Part shown: positions 1 to 8,208 of the stretch, one piece after another
Position numbering within the stretch: position 1 is the stretch's first letter
How the letters are laid out: each line of letters begins with the position of its first letter
Source of the DNA: UBA12202 sp049595035
GTDB taxonomy: Bacteria; Pseudomonadota; Alphaproteobacteria; Puniceispirillales; UBA1172
NCBI GenBank assembly: GCA_049595035.1
Contig: JBMYKD010000012.1
Span: 1-61,983, forward strand
Direction of reading: 5' to 3'
Length of the DNA stretch: 61,983 nt
Position numbers and translations under genes: made by a program
The notes under the pieces: model-generated
Database searches by the model: none
What the model was told of the DNA's origin: nothing
The model's input: the letters and a program-made list of their open reading frames with translations, nothing else

Positions 1-303
1 ACAAAGTCTAAATCAACATTTTATATGTTTAAATTTTATAATTTTTTTTCATTATTATTTTTGAAATAAATCTGGTTTTCCCAACGAATAATATAACTAC
101 AGGGCAAGCAGTATATCTGCTGATCCTGTCACATTAAAAATGTAACTCTATAATCTGATTGACTAAATCAGAATGGAAAGGGAAATTGATGAAACTGCAT
201 CTAAAAGAAATGCTTATTGCAACGGAAGCTACCGCAACACTGACCGGAAGGATATACCTGCGTTGGTAAGAAATGAATTGCATCCGCAATAAAGGATGAT
301 CAG
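1..303. other. AT-rich stretch, no gene recognised
   Basis: No convincing coding region on either strand. The first 70 bases are very AT-rich with long T runs. A 7-bp inverted repeat (TCTGATT, 5-nt loop, AATCAGA) lies at 154-172, downstream of the minus-strand catabolic operon. It could be a weak transcription terminator, but it is not followed by a clean U-run. Short open frames here (such as a 26-codon one near 188) have no recognisable product. Confidence 0.5.
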
Positions 304-1506
304 TTATCGACCCGAACTTGATGGATCAGATAATCTGTCATTGGTGTGCTTTACCATCTGCCATGCTGGTTCTTCATGACATGTCATCACCGGAAACATA
401 TCTTTAAGCCGGCGATGATATTGCCCTACGCCACTTTCCAGATCAGACAACATGATTCCATCAAAAGCACTGGATTTCATGGCTTCATATGACCATTCGA
501 TCAGATGCATATCTTCAATGCCAGTGATTTCATCAATTCGAGCGGCCAGATGTCTTGCTGCCCGCGTCACCCTATCTTCATTAGGACGAGCATAGGACGC
601 CGACCGCTGAATGCTGGTACCAGCAGTAACCGGAATATCCTGATAAAAAATGATACTATCGGGATAAAGTCCGATAACCTGATTAGGGAATAGCAGAATA
701 TAATTCCATGCTTTTGGCAATGATGCCCAGGGCTCTGGTAGATGCTGAATAAGGTTTCGATAATGCCGAACCGACCATAAATGGGATGGGGTAGAATTAA
801 AATACCCTACCGATAATGATGTATCACCATTCAGATTATAATCATGATAATCCTTGCCATAAAGATCCTGCAAACCCGGATGAGCAATAGGCACATGATA
901 GCCTTCATTATCCACGTCACGAATAGCTTTCCAGTTTACATCCCAAATTTCAGATAAAGCAGGTGCTGATGCCGGTGCCAGATCAGCAAGCTGATACGGT
1001 TCTATCAGGGTATCATGTGGCGCCATGATCTCTTTTACACTGGGCTGATGACCGGGCTTGAAACGGATAAATATGAAACCGTGCCAAATCTCACACTCAA
1101 TGGGTTTTAGCCCCCATTCCACCGGGTCTAGGTCTGGAAGCGTTCTTGGTCGTGCTGGTGACCGCAGGCTTCCATCTAGGTTGAAACTCCAGCCATGAAA
1201 CGGACACACGATTGCTTGTTTACAGATACCACTTTCTTCGGTGACAACGCGCGATCCCCGATGACGGCATAAATTATGAAAAGCACGGATCACACCATCC
1301 TTACCACGAATAATCAGCGCTCTTTCTCCAACCAGATCAAAGGTGATAAACTGCCCCTTTTCAGCAATATCATTGCTATGGCAAACCAGTTGCCAGTGGC
1401 GACGAAACAGGGTTTCTGATTCCAGTTCAAACAGCTCTTCGTTAAAATATGTCCAGCCGGGTAAGCCTAAACGATCTTCCGGATTGGGAAAAACATCATC
1501 TGCCAC
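304..1506 (-). CDS. Rieske non-heme iron oxygenase, alpha subunit, CntA-like
   Basis: Predicted Rieske-type oxygenase of 400 residues that hydroxylates or demethylates a small substrate with O2 and an external reductase. The [2Fe-2S] motif is complete: C80-x-H82 and C101-x2-H104. The mononuclear iron site shows H204 and H209 in the context DNEGYHVPIAH. Three residues before the first His is a glutamate (E201), where ring-hydroxylating dioxygenases have the bridging Asp. A Glu there is known from carnitine monooxygenase CntA and relatives acting on quaternary amines. That makes an N-methylated or betaine-like substrate plausible, by inference only. The start is GTG with AGAGAG upstream. It is the last gene of a four-gene minus-strand operon. 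No reductase gene is visible nearby, so the partner must lie elsewhere. Confidence 0.87.
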   Translation of the reverse strand: MADDVFPNPEDRLGLPGWTYFNEELFELESETLFRRHWQLVCHSNDIAEKGQFITFDLVGERALIIRGKDGVIRAFHNLCRHRGSRVVTEESGICKQAIVCPFHGWSFNLDGSLRSPARPRTLPDLDPVEWGLKPIECEIWHGFIFIRFKPGHQPSVKEIMAPHDTLIEPYQLADLAPASAPALSEIWDVNWKAIRDVDNEGYHVPIAHPGLQDLYGKDYHDYNLNGDTSLSVGYFNSTPSHLWSVRHYRNLIQHLPEPWASLPKAWNYILLFPNQVIGLYPDSIIFYQDIPVTAGTSIQRSASYARPNEDRVTRAARHLAARIDEITGIEDMHLIEWSYEAMKSSAFDGIMLSDLESGVGQYHRRLKDMFPVMTCHEEPAWQMVKHTNDRLSDPSSSGR

Positions 1507-1581
1507 AATTTTATCTCTCTAACATTTCAGTTATAAATATTACCAGAATCGCTATTAAAAGGGAAGCCAGCCTCACTTTTT

Positions 1582-2895
1582 CTAATGTTGTCGCATGATG
1601 TTCATCACATGGTGTATATCTGGAATCTGTTGCAACCCACCTAAAGCTTTATCTAGTGTTCTGACCATATCATCATCAAGTCTGGATACCGCTAGATTAT
1701 TGAATTTTTGCCGTAAAATATCATCACTAACAGCATCCTCTGGGTCACCAATGGCTTCGGTGGGGGCTGATTCAAATATTGATCCATCCATTGTCTGAAT
1801 TTTTGCTATGGCAAATCTCTGCTGGGGAAATGCCGCATTACATTGATCATCTGGCGTTATCCTGATCTGTCTGGCCATGGCCTGAATAGCCAGATCATTG
1901 AGTCCCGCAGAAGAAATATCAGCAACCCCAATCGTGCCACGTAATGCCGCTACTGCTACCGAAAAAGGCAATGAATATTGTGCCTCTTCTGTATTTGTGG
2001 CCATGGAACATAATCGCACCGCTTCGTCGAAACTGCTAATTTCGATACTGGCAATTTGATCAGATGAGATATCATGCTGTTTCATCACATCAAGAACAGC
2101 TTCTACCGCTGGCTGAGCCCATCGGCAAACAGGGTAAAGTTTAATATATTGTTCATTCATATAATGATGCGTGCCAAGATCAGCCCAGTATCCGGCCACA
2201 TCCTTACCTTCGATACTAATTGCAGGGGCACCGGTAAATCCATCTGCCGCCAGATAGGCCGCGCTTACTCCTGCCATCGCTCCCCAACCTGAACCATCCT
2301 TGACCATGCTGGGCGTATCAATACAGCGCATCATCTGGCTTCGAGGGCCATGATATTCAGCAATCCCCATGGCGTGGCGGGTCTGTGTTTCATTACATCC
2401 CAGCAGTCGCGCACCAATCGCTGCAACGGTGACAGCAATCCATGCACCAGATGTATGATAATCGGCTGCACTAGCGTGTAAACTTACACCGGCACGGGTG
2501 CCAAACTCATAACCTAGCACAAGTGCTGTCATAATCTCCTGACTATTATCAATGGCTTCAGCCTCGGCAATAGCTAATATCCCTGGGATTAATCCGCATC
2601 CGATATGGCCTTTAGTTAATTTCTGACCATCATGTGCATCCAGCGCGTCTATCGTCATGGCATTAGCAAGCGCAGCACCAACAGGACTTACCATGCGGCC
2701 ATCCCACCACAAGCTTGATGAATTGCCACTAAACATACGTGCGGCATGCTGTCTGATAATGGATGATAATTCAGTTTGTGATGCCGCCACCGATACCCCG
2801 ATAGTATCGAATATAGCCCGACATGCATTATGCCTGACCGCATCAGGAAAATCATGCCACTGGGTATCATGAAGATAACTGGCCAGCGACATCAT
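1582..2895 (-). CDS. MmgE/PrpD family protein
   Basis: A 437-residue member of the MmgE/PrpD family, whose characterised members include 2-methylcitrate dehydratase, cis-aconitate decarboxylase and iminodisuccinate epimerase. The typical helical N-terminal domain (ALANAMTIDALDAHDG, then GHIGCGLIPGILAIAEA) is followed by the KLYPVCRWAQPAVEA segment that contributes to the active site. None of the usual methylcitrate-cycle neighbours (prpB, prpC) is present, so a methylcitrate role is unlikely. The neighbourhood suggests dehydration, epimerisation or decarboxylation of an intermediate of the local pathway. The start codon overlaps the stop of the upstream aldolase-like gene by 4 nt (ATGA), with AGAGGAT as ribosome site, so the two are probably translationally coupled. 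Confidence 0.85.
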   Translation of the reverse strand: MMSLASYLHDTQWHDFPDAVRHNACRAIFDTIGVSVAASQTELSSIIRQHAARMFSGNSSSLWWDGRMVSPVGAALANAMTIDALDAHDGQKLTKGHIGCGLIPGILAIAEAEAIDNSQEIMTALVLGYEFGTRAGVSLHASAADYHTSGAWIAVTVAAIGARLLGCNETQTRHAMGIAEYHGPRSQMMRCIDTPSMVKDGSGWGAMAGVSAAYLAADGFTGAPAISIEGKDVAGYWADLGTHHYMNEQYIKLYPVCRWAQPAVEAVLDVMKQHDISSDQIASIEISSFDEAVRLCSMATNTEEAQYSLPFSVAVAALRGTIGVADISSAGLNDLAIQAMARQIRITPDDQCNAAFPQQRFAIAKIQTMDGSIFESAPTEAIGDPEDAVSDDILRQKFNNLAVSRLDDDMVRTLDKALGGLQQIPDIHHVMNIMRQH

Positions 2896-3956
2896 GATAT
2901 CCTCTGCTGTTCATACCAGTGTGTAAATGCTGATTTAATCCTGTCTAATGCGATATCATCAATATCCAGATGCATGACCAGTCGTGTTTCCGGATCACCG
3001 GGAGTAATGATAACCCCATGAGTTGCCATGATATCTGCCAATTGTTCAGGTGATCCGCCGGTTAGACGGACAAATACCATATTCGTGGTTGATCGTACGG
3101 ATAATCCGGGGATTTCAGATAAAAATTGTGCCAGATCACTTGCTTTTGCATGATCATCAGGCAAGCGATCAATATGATTATCTAATGCGTATAATCCGGC
3201 AGCTGCAAGCACGCCAATCTGACGCATGCCCCCACCCAGATATTTACGCACCCTTAAGGCATGGCTGATGAATGATTTTGACCCGCACAGAACCGACCCT
3301 GCTGGCGCGCCAAGCCCTTTTGATAGACAGACAGAAACCGTATCTGCCAAATCTGCCAGATCATGAGGGGTGATACCAAGCGCGGTAACAGCATTAAAAA
3401 AACGGGCGCCATCAAGGTGGATATTTAATCCGGCCTTTCGGCCTGCCGCCGCAGACGCCTTCATACGGTCAAGTGATATCGCTGCCCCATGCCAAGTATT
3501 TTCCAGACAGAGCAGACGTGATATCGGGCAATGCGGATCATCCGGTTTTACCGCCGCCAGAATATCACTGGCTTCCAATGCACCATCATCTGCCGGATTG
3601 AGAGGATCAAAAATAATCCCCCCCACAATGGTGGCACCGCCCGCTTCATCACAATAGACATGATAGTCACGACCGGTAATGATTTCTTCCCCTCGGCGGC
3701 AATGAACAAGCATGGATATCAAGTTGCTCATTGTGCCAGAACTAACGAATAATCCGGCCTCCTTGCCAAGCATATCTGCCACTCTATCCTGTAGCTGATT
3801 AACGGTGGGATCATCACCATAGACATCATCACCTACTACTGCTTCTGCCATGGCTCGCCGCATGCCATCAACAGGCATCGTCACTGTATCTGAACGTAAA
3901 TCAACGAAAGTAGAATAATTTTCCTGAATTGATCTGGCATTAGCATAATTATTCAT
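2892..3956 (-). CDS. Threonine aldolase / beta-eliminating lyase family PLP enzyme
   Basis: A 354-residue fold-type I PLP enzyme of the low-specificity L-threonine aldolase family, which cleaves beta-hydroxy amino acids to glycine plus an aldehyde. Visible family marks: DLRSDTVTMP near the N-terminus, GDDVYGDDPTV, the substrate-site HVYCDEAGG, HLDGARFFNA with the PLP-contacting D182, and the Schiff-base lysine K213 in CLSKGLGAP. The N-terminus is about 15 residues longer than the core family. It lies 5 nt from the end of the upstream enolase-superfamily gene and overlaps the downstream PrpD-like gene, so it belongs to the same operon. A hydroxy-amino-acid intermediate in the pathway would be consistent, but the true substrate cannot be read from the sequence. 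Confidence 0.85.
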   Translation of the reverse strand: MNNYANARSIQENYSTFVDLRSDTVTMPVDGMRRAMAEAVVGDDVYGDDPTVNQLQDRVADMLGKEAGLFVSSGTMSNLISMLVHCRRGEEIITGRDYHVYCDEAGGATIVGGIIFDPLNPADDGALEASDILAAVKPDDPHCPISRLLCLENTWHGAAISLDRMKASAAAGRKAGLNIHLDGARFFNAVTALGITPHDLADLADTVSVCLSKGLGAPAGSVLCGSKSFISHALRVRKYLGGGMRQIGVLAAAGLYALDNHIDRLPDDHAKASDLAQFLSEIPGLSVRSTTNMVFVRLTGGSPEQLADIMATHGVIITPGDPETRLVMHLDIDDIALDRIKSAFTHWYEQQRIS

Positions 3957-3961
3957 GACAT

Positions 3962-5182
3962 CTATCCATTATCTGATGCATTATTAGGTTGAAAATCATG
4001 TGGCTCTGGCGACATTTCCAGATGCAGCAAATCGCCTTTATATGGATTTTGCCTTGCTATATCTTCGTCTAATTCAACCCCTAATCCCGGTGTATCCGGA
4101 ACAATGACATAACCATCTTCCATGCGGATAGGCGACTTAAGGATATCAGCATGGAACCCACCCCATTGTTCAATGCTTTCAAGAATAAGAAAATTTGGTG
4201 AAGCCGCCGCTATCTGAATATTTGCGGCGCCAACTAAAGGCCCACAGTAGAGATGCGGGGCAATCTGGGCATAATAGGTTTCCGCCATCGAAGCGATCTT
4301 CTTTGCCTCAAGAATACCGCCAACACGACCTAGATTCATTTGCAAAATGGATGCTGCGCTATGTGCCAGCACCCTGCCAAACTCAAATCGTGTGGTCAGT
4401 CGCTCACCGGTAGCCACTGGAATACTTGTCGCGGCAGCAACCTCTGCCATGCGTTCCGGCATATCTGGCGGAATGGGCTCTTCAAACCATAAGGGGTCAT
4501 ATGGTTCAATTGCTTTAGCTAGCCGCTTCGCCCCTGATACTGAAAATTGCCCATGTGTGCCAAATAAAAGGTCTGCTTTATCACCCACGGCTTCTCGCAG
4601 GCGGCGACAAAAAGCAACACTTTGTGCCAGACAGGCGCGGTCTGGTTGGCGACCATCATAAATCGTATAGGGGCCTGCCGGATCAAATTTCAATGCTGTA
4701 AACCCTGCCGCGAGATATTCAACCGCCCGGTTAGCCGCCACATCAGGATTACTATAAGCCCTGGCAGAATGATCATCTGCATCAGGATAGATATAGGTAT
4801 AACTTCGCAGACGATCACGCACCTTCCCCCCGATCAGATGATAAACAGGCTGATCCGCTGCTTTTCCTATGATATCCCAGCATGCCATCTCCAGCCCCGA
4901 CCAGGCCCCCATCATGGTGATGTCCGGACGATGGGTGAAACCGGACCCATGAACCCGCCGCCCCATAATTTCAATCTGATGTGGGTTCATATCCAGCATG
5001 TGGCGATCAAAAATATCTCTAATGATATCGACAATGACATAAGGGCTTACTGTCGCCACATAACACTCACCATAACCGGTTATGCCATCATCCGTAACCA
5101 GTTTTACAAAAATGAAATAACGTCCGCCATAACCCGGCGGGGCATTACCAACGACAAAAACTTCACAATCACGCAATTTCAC
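3962..5182 (-). CDS. Mandelate racemase / muconate lactonizing enzyme family protein
   Basis: A 406-residue enolase-superfamily enzyme, resembling acid-sugar dehydratases. The N-terminal capping domain is followed by a barrel with K165 (LKFDPAGPY) on the second strand, Glu ligands at E234 (FEEP) and E260 (TGERL), and H310 (APHLY) as likely acid/base. The third-strand metal ligand, normally Asp, reads GTHGQ (residues 208-212), so an Asp ligand is not evident there. The start is GTG, with AGAGG about 12 nt upstream, because the capping domain begins at once (KLRDCEVF). It is the first gene of the minus-strand catabolic operon, so the operon promoter should lie in the 556-bp gap upstream. Dehydration of an onate sugar acid or epimerisation of a betaine are both possible. 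Confidence 0.83.
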   Translation of the reverse strand: MKLRDCEVFVVGNAPPGYGGRYFIFVKLVTDDGITGYGECYVATVSPYVIVDIIRDIFDRHMLDMNPHQIEIMGRRVHGSGFTHRPDITMMGAWSGLEMACWDIIGKAADQPVYHLIGGKVRDRLRSYTYIYPDADDHSARAYSNPDVAANRAVEYLAAGFTALKFDPAGPYTIYDGRQPDRACLAQSVAFCRRLREAVGDKADLLFGTHGQFSVSGAKRLAKAIEPYDPLWFEEPIPPDMPERMAEVAAATSIPVATGERLTTRFEFGRVLAHSAASILQMNLGRVGGILEAKKIASMAETYYAQIAPHLYCGPLVGAANIQIAAASPNFLILESIEQWGGFHADILKSPIRMEDGYVIVPDTPGLGVELDEDIARQNPYKGDLLHLEMSPEPHDFQPNNASDNG

Positions 5183-5738
5183 TATGCTTTGCCTCTTAAG
5201 ATGTTAGTCATTCTTTCTTGTCTTGACCTTATAAACTAACAGTAACTGATTTCTCCGTTACGTAAAGCCAGTGCCATCAGATTAATTTAATATCGCCACC
5301 CGTCAATAGCGATAACTTCTCATTACTAAAAGCTGATCATAAAGCTTGGGAAAATCATATCAGATATCGCTTACAATAAAGGCAATAGATCAAAGCCGAG
5401 CTTTCTTCCATTCCGGCTCCCATTCCAGCCTCCATTAAGGCACTCTTGCAAGCCTGTATCATCCTTCAAAAGTCTTTACCCACTGGCATCACAGAACATA
5501 AATTTCTTTCCTCGCCGGATTAAATCACAAGAAAGTTAATAAACCCTTAACAGGGAGCAGTTTTTTTGAACTTTTTTTGAACTTTTTTTATCGTTATTTT
5601 TCAGTTACTTATATATATAATGCATGATATCTTCGGGCTGTCTTACCAAAATAATGCCGTTATCAAGGGGCGGTTTCAGGCTGTCTTTTAGATGATATGA
5701 TGCTATGATAACCTGTTACCCGATCAGCAACCCCGAAT
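5183..5738. other. Divergent intergenic region with T-rich tandem repeat
   Basis: This gap separates the minus-strand catabolic operon from the plus-strand rnd-lpt operon and must hold promoters for both. No protein gene is convincing. A minus-strand frame of about 25 codons reading MEAGMGAGMEESS has no good ribosome site. The stretch contains a short imperfect repeat (CCATTCCGGCT / CCATTCCAGCC, near 5407-5432) and an 11-bp direct repeat of TTTTTTTGAAC at 5561-5589. The segment after it is rich in TATATA, which could form a promoter for rnd. No tRNA or known riboswitch was recognised. Confidence 0.5.
5561..5589. repeat. 11-bp tandem repeat TTTTTTTGAAC
   Basis: Two exact copies of TTTTTTTGAAC are followed by a third T7 run. 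The T-tracts are spaced one helical turn apart (11 bp), which is the phasing that produces intrinsic DNA bending. It sits about 150 bp upstream of rnd. A role in promoter architecture, or simple slippage-derived repetition, are both possible. Confidence 0.6.
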
Positions 5739-6404
5739 ATGAGAATTATGATCATGCCAACATCGTCTTCATCTGCATCGCCCAAGGCCATGCCTGATAT
5801 CCATGTCTATCAGGATGATTTGCCAGCAACCCTCGATCTGGGCAAAGTCGTTGCCATTGATACCGAAACCATGGGGCTGAACCCGCATCGTGACCGGCTA
5901 TGTCTGGTACAGTTATCATCTGGTGACGGGGTCGCCCATCTGGTCAAAATCGCCAGAGATCAGAAACCTGCCCCCCATCTGGCGGCATTACTGGCCGACC
6001 CCACCGTTGAAAAACTGTTTCATTTTGCGCGATTTGATGTTGCCATGCTCGGTCATTATATCGGCGCGGTGCATGGTGCTATCTATTGCACCAAAATTGC
6101 ATCTAAACTGGCCCGCACCTATACCGACCGTCACGGTCTGGCCGAACTGGTATCCGAAATATTGCAGATATCCCTATCCAAAGCCCAGCAATCATCAGAT
6201 TGGGGAAATGACAGCCTCAGCGATGAGCAGATGAAATATGCCGCCGCCGATGTATTATATCTGCATCAGATCAAAACCCGCTTGAATCAGATGCTGGAAC
6301 GCGAAGGCCGCATGGCTGAAGCGCAGGCCTGTTTTGATTTTCTTCCCGTGAGATGCGCCCTTGATCTGAACGGGTTCGGGAATCTGGATATCTTTGCCCA
6401 CTAA
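5739..6404 (+). CDS. rnd: Ribonuclease D-type 3'-5' exonuclease
   Basis: A single-domain DEDDy exonuclease of up to 221 residues, the short alphaproteobacterial form of RNase D without HRDC domains. It trims 3' ends of tRNA precursors and other structured RNAs. Catalytic residues are visible: D41 and E43 in IDTETMG, D100 in HFARFD, then Y167 and D171 in YAAAD. The conserved fold starts near MPDIHVYQ, so the true start may be the ATG at 5748, 5754 or 5790 rather than 5739; the first 17 residues are Ser-rich and unlike the family. It is followed after 44 nt by lptC. An rnd-lptC-lptA-lptB order is common in alphaproteobacteria, and the genes probably share transcripts. Confidence 0.9.
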   Translation: MRIMIMPTSSSSASPKAMPDIHVYQDDLPATLDLGKVVAIDTETMGLNPHRDRLCLVQLSSGDGVAHLVKIARDQKPAPHLAALLADPTVEKLFHFARFDVAMLGHYIGAVHGAIYCTKIASKLARTYTDRHGLAELVSEILQISLSKAQQSSDWGNDSLSDEQMKYAAADVLYLHQIKTRLNQMLEREGRMAEAQACFDFLPVRCALDLNGFGNLDIFAH

Positions 6405-6448
6405 AACCAGTGAACGGAAACAACCTCAATCTATTGTGACCTTTAACA

Positions 6449-7105
6449 ATGCCATCTGATCCATATAAACCCAGCTTTGCCCCCCGCACAGCACCCCATG
6501 ATGACCACAACCAGCAGTTACCCAGCTGGAATGGCCAGCGTTGGCGTTATGTGCTGATCCTGACAGGATTAATCGGGCTGGCGGGTATTGGCAGCCTCCT
6601 GATCTGGGAAGGCAATGATACCATGAATATTCAGGTTTCCTCCCCTCATTCCGATCTCACTGCCAAAAGCAAAAGCTTCCGGCTGGAAGGCGCAACATAT
6701 AAAGGCAATACCGCCGACGGTGATGAATATGTGCTGTTTGCCGATGTCGCCACGGAAGATGCTGACCGACAGGGGATTATCGAAATGGTCGCCCCACGCG
6801 CCCAGCTGGATCAGCCTGATCAGCAATCTGTTACTATCCGGTCAAATGACGGGATATATTATGCTAATGACAAAGAACTCAGCCTGACCGGAAGAGTTGT
6901 TATCGTGCAGCCGGATACCGGATACACGCTTTATACCGATGCGGCTCATGCCCTGCTTGACGAAGGCATTGTGGAAAGCACCAATGATGTGCATGGCTAT
7001 GGCCCGGACAGCATGATTACCGCAAAAGGTATGATCATCAGCAAACCTGATAATAACGTCATTTTCACAGGAAAAAGCGCATTAGTGATTGAAGAAGCCC
7101 CCTAA
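6449..7105 (+). CDS. lptC: LPS export protein LptC
   Basis: Bitopic inner-membrane protein of the LPS transport bridge. It receives LPS from the LptB2FG extractor and hands it to LptA. The 218-residue product has a cytoplasmic N-terminus of about 33 residues, one membrane helix (about 34-52, YVLILTGLIGLAGIGSLLIW), then a periplasmic beta-jellyroll domain with the OstA-like pattern (NDGIYYANDKELSLTGRVVIVQPDTGYTL is typical of LptC strands). Family sequence identity is usually low, so the call rests on topology plus position directly before lptA and lptB. It lies 44 nt downstream of rnd. Confidence 0.88.
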   Translation: MPSDPYKPSFAPRTAPHDDHNQQLPSWNGQRWRYVLILTGLIGLAGIGSLLIWEGNDTMNIQVSSPHSDLTAKSKSFRLEGATYKGNTADGDEYVLFADVATEDADRQGIIEMVAPRAQLDQPDQQSVTIRSNDGIYYANDKELSLTGRVVIVQPDTGYTLYTDAAHALLDEGIVESTNDVHGYGPDSMITAKGMIISKPDNNVIFTGKSALVIEEAP

Positions 7106-7161
7106 TCTGATCATTGAGGCAGATCATTGGGGATTTTATTTGTTGGAAAAGGGGTGTGAAT

Positions 7162-8022
7162 ATGAATATCAATAACGGCATGAAAACACTGGCCATGGTA
7201 TCGCTGGTAACAGCGATGGGTATCACCATGATGGCACAGGACACCCGCCCCGTATATGCTGATAGCCATATGCAGAAAATGACAGTCGAAGCCGATATGG
7301 AACTGGAATGGCGGCGCGATGATCAGCAATATATCGCCCGTGGCAATGCCGTCATCACCACCAAGGATATGATATTCCATGCGGATACCATTACCGCCGA
7401 ATATGAAAAAGATGCCGATACCGGCAATAATCGCATCATGCTGATGACTGGCGATGGACAGGCAAAAGTCGTGCATCTGGACGAACAGGGACAGGAAAAT
7501 ATGCGGGGGATTGCTGATCGCATTACCTATGACCGCACCAGCGATATTGTCACCCTGACCCGGCAAAGCCCTACCAGCATCATTCGCGTTACCCGCGGCA
7601 GTGATATCAGCGAAGCCGATGAAAGCATTATCTATGATCGCAGCAAGGGTATCATCACCAGCACCGGAAATAGTGTCACCACCCTTGCCGATGGTCGTCA
7701 TATGCGCGGGGATCAAGCCGTAACCACATTTAAAGATGACGGCGAAACCATCAATACCATTGTTGTAAATGGCAATGTCATCATTACCCAGCCTATGCCC
7801 GAAGGCGGCACCCAGCAGGCCACCGGACAGAAAGCGGTCTATGATGCCGGACTGGATATTGTCACCGTGACCGGTGATGTGGTGCTGACCCAGCAGGATA
7901 ATATCATCAAGGGCGGTACCGCTATCATGCGGGTCGGTGATGGGCAGAGTGTCGTAACATCTGACGAAAATACTGGCCGTGTTAGCGGACAATTCTTTAT
8001 TGAAGATGATGGTGAGGAATAA
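7162..8022 (+). CDS. lptA: LPS transport periplasmic protein LptA (long form)
   Basis: Periplasmic bridge protein carrying LPS between LptC and LptD. I chose the ATG at 7162 over an in-frame upstream ATG at 7114 because AAAAGGGGTG precedes it and it opens a clean signal peptide (MNINNGMKTLAMVSLVTAMG, cleavage likely near VYA-DS). The mature part carries OstA strands (WRRDDQQYIARGNAVITTKDMIFHADTI) and a second, similar block (GRHMRGDQAVTTF ... GQKAVYDAGLDIVTVTGDVVLTQ). About 286 residues is longer than the 170-185 of the E. coli protein, so it may hold two jellyroll repeats, giving a longer bridge unit. It lies between lptC and lptB. Confidence 0.88.
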   Translation: MNINNGMKTLAMVSLVTAMGITMMAQDTRPVYADSHMQKMTVEADMELEWRRDDQQYIARGNAVITTKDMIFHADTITAEYEKDADTGNNRIMLMTGDGQAKVVHLDEQGQENMRGIADRITYDRTSDIVTLTRQSPTSIIRVTRGSDISEADESIIYDRSKGIITSTGNSVTTLADGRHMRGDQAVTTFKDDGETINTIVVNGNVIITQPMPEGGTQQATGQKAVYDAGLDIVTVTGDVVLTQQDNIIKGGTAIMRVGDGQSVVTSDENTGRVSGQFFIEDDGEE

Positions 8023-8115
8023 CCATCATGCCATAGCTGGACGCGGCTATCAGACAAAAACATGATGACTAATTCATATTAGGTTAACCCATTGCCATCA
8101 AACCTTCTAAAAACA

Positions 8116-8145
8116 TTGGATTTTTCTAAACGAATCGCGTATATG
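8116..8145 (+). promoter_or_regulatory. Possible sigma-70 promoter for lptB
   Basis: TTGGAT and TATATG are separated by 18 bp in the 186-bp gap between lptA and lptB, about 65 bp before the lptB start. Both hexamers match the housekeeping consensus at most positions. This would let lptB-ptsN be expressed apart from the upstream rnd-lptC-lptA genes. Seen by eye only. Confidence 0.35.
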
Positions 8146-8208
8146 TATAGCCTTGCTTATCTCCACTGATCAGCAACAGAAATATCAAGAAGCAGGGAAT
8201 ATCAACAT

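Noticed and set aside
5395..5440. Minus-strand mini-frame MEAGMGAGMEESS in the 5.2-5.7 kb gap
   Set aside because: About 25 codons, no ribosome site, produced by a short imperfect DNA repeat.
7111..7992. Long minus-strand frame opposite lptA (293 codons)
   Set aside because: A shadow of lptA: the plus strand has signal peptide, ribosome site and family similarity, while the antisense product is His/Ile-rich with no family.
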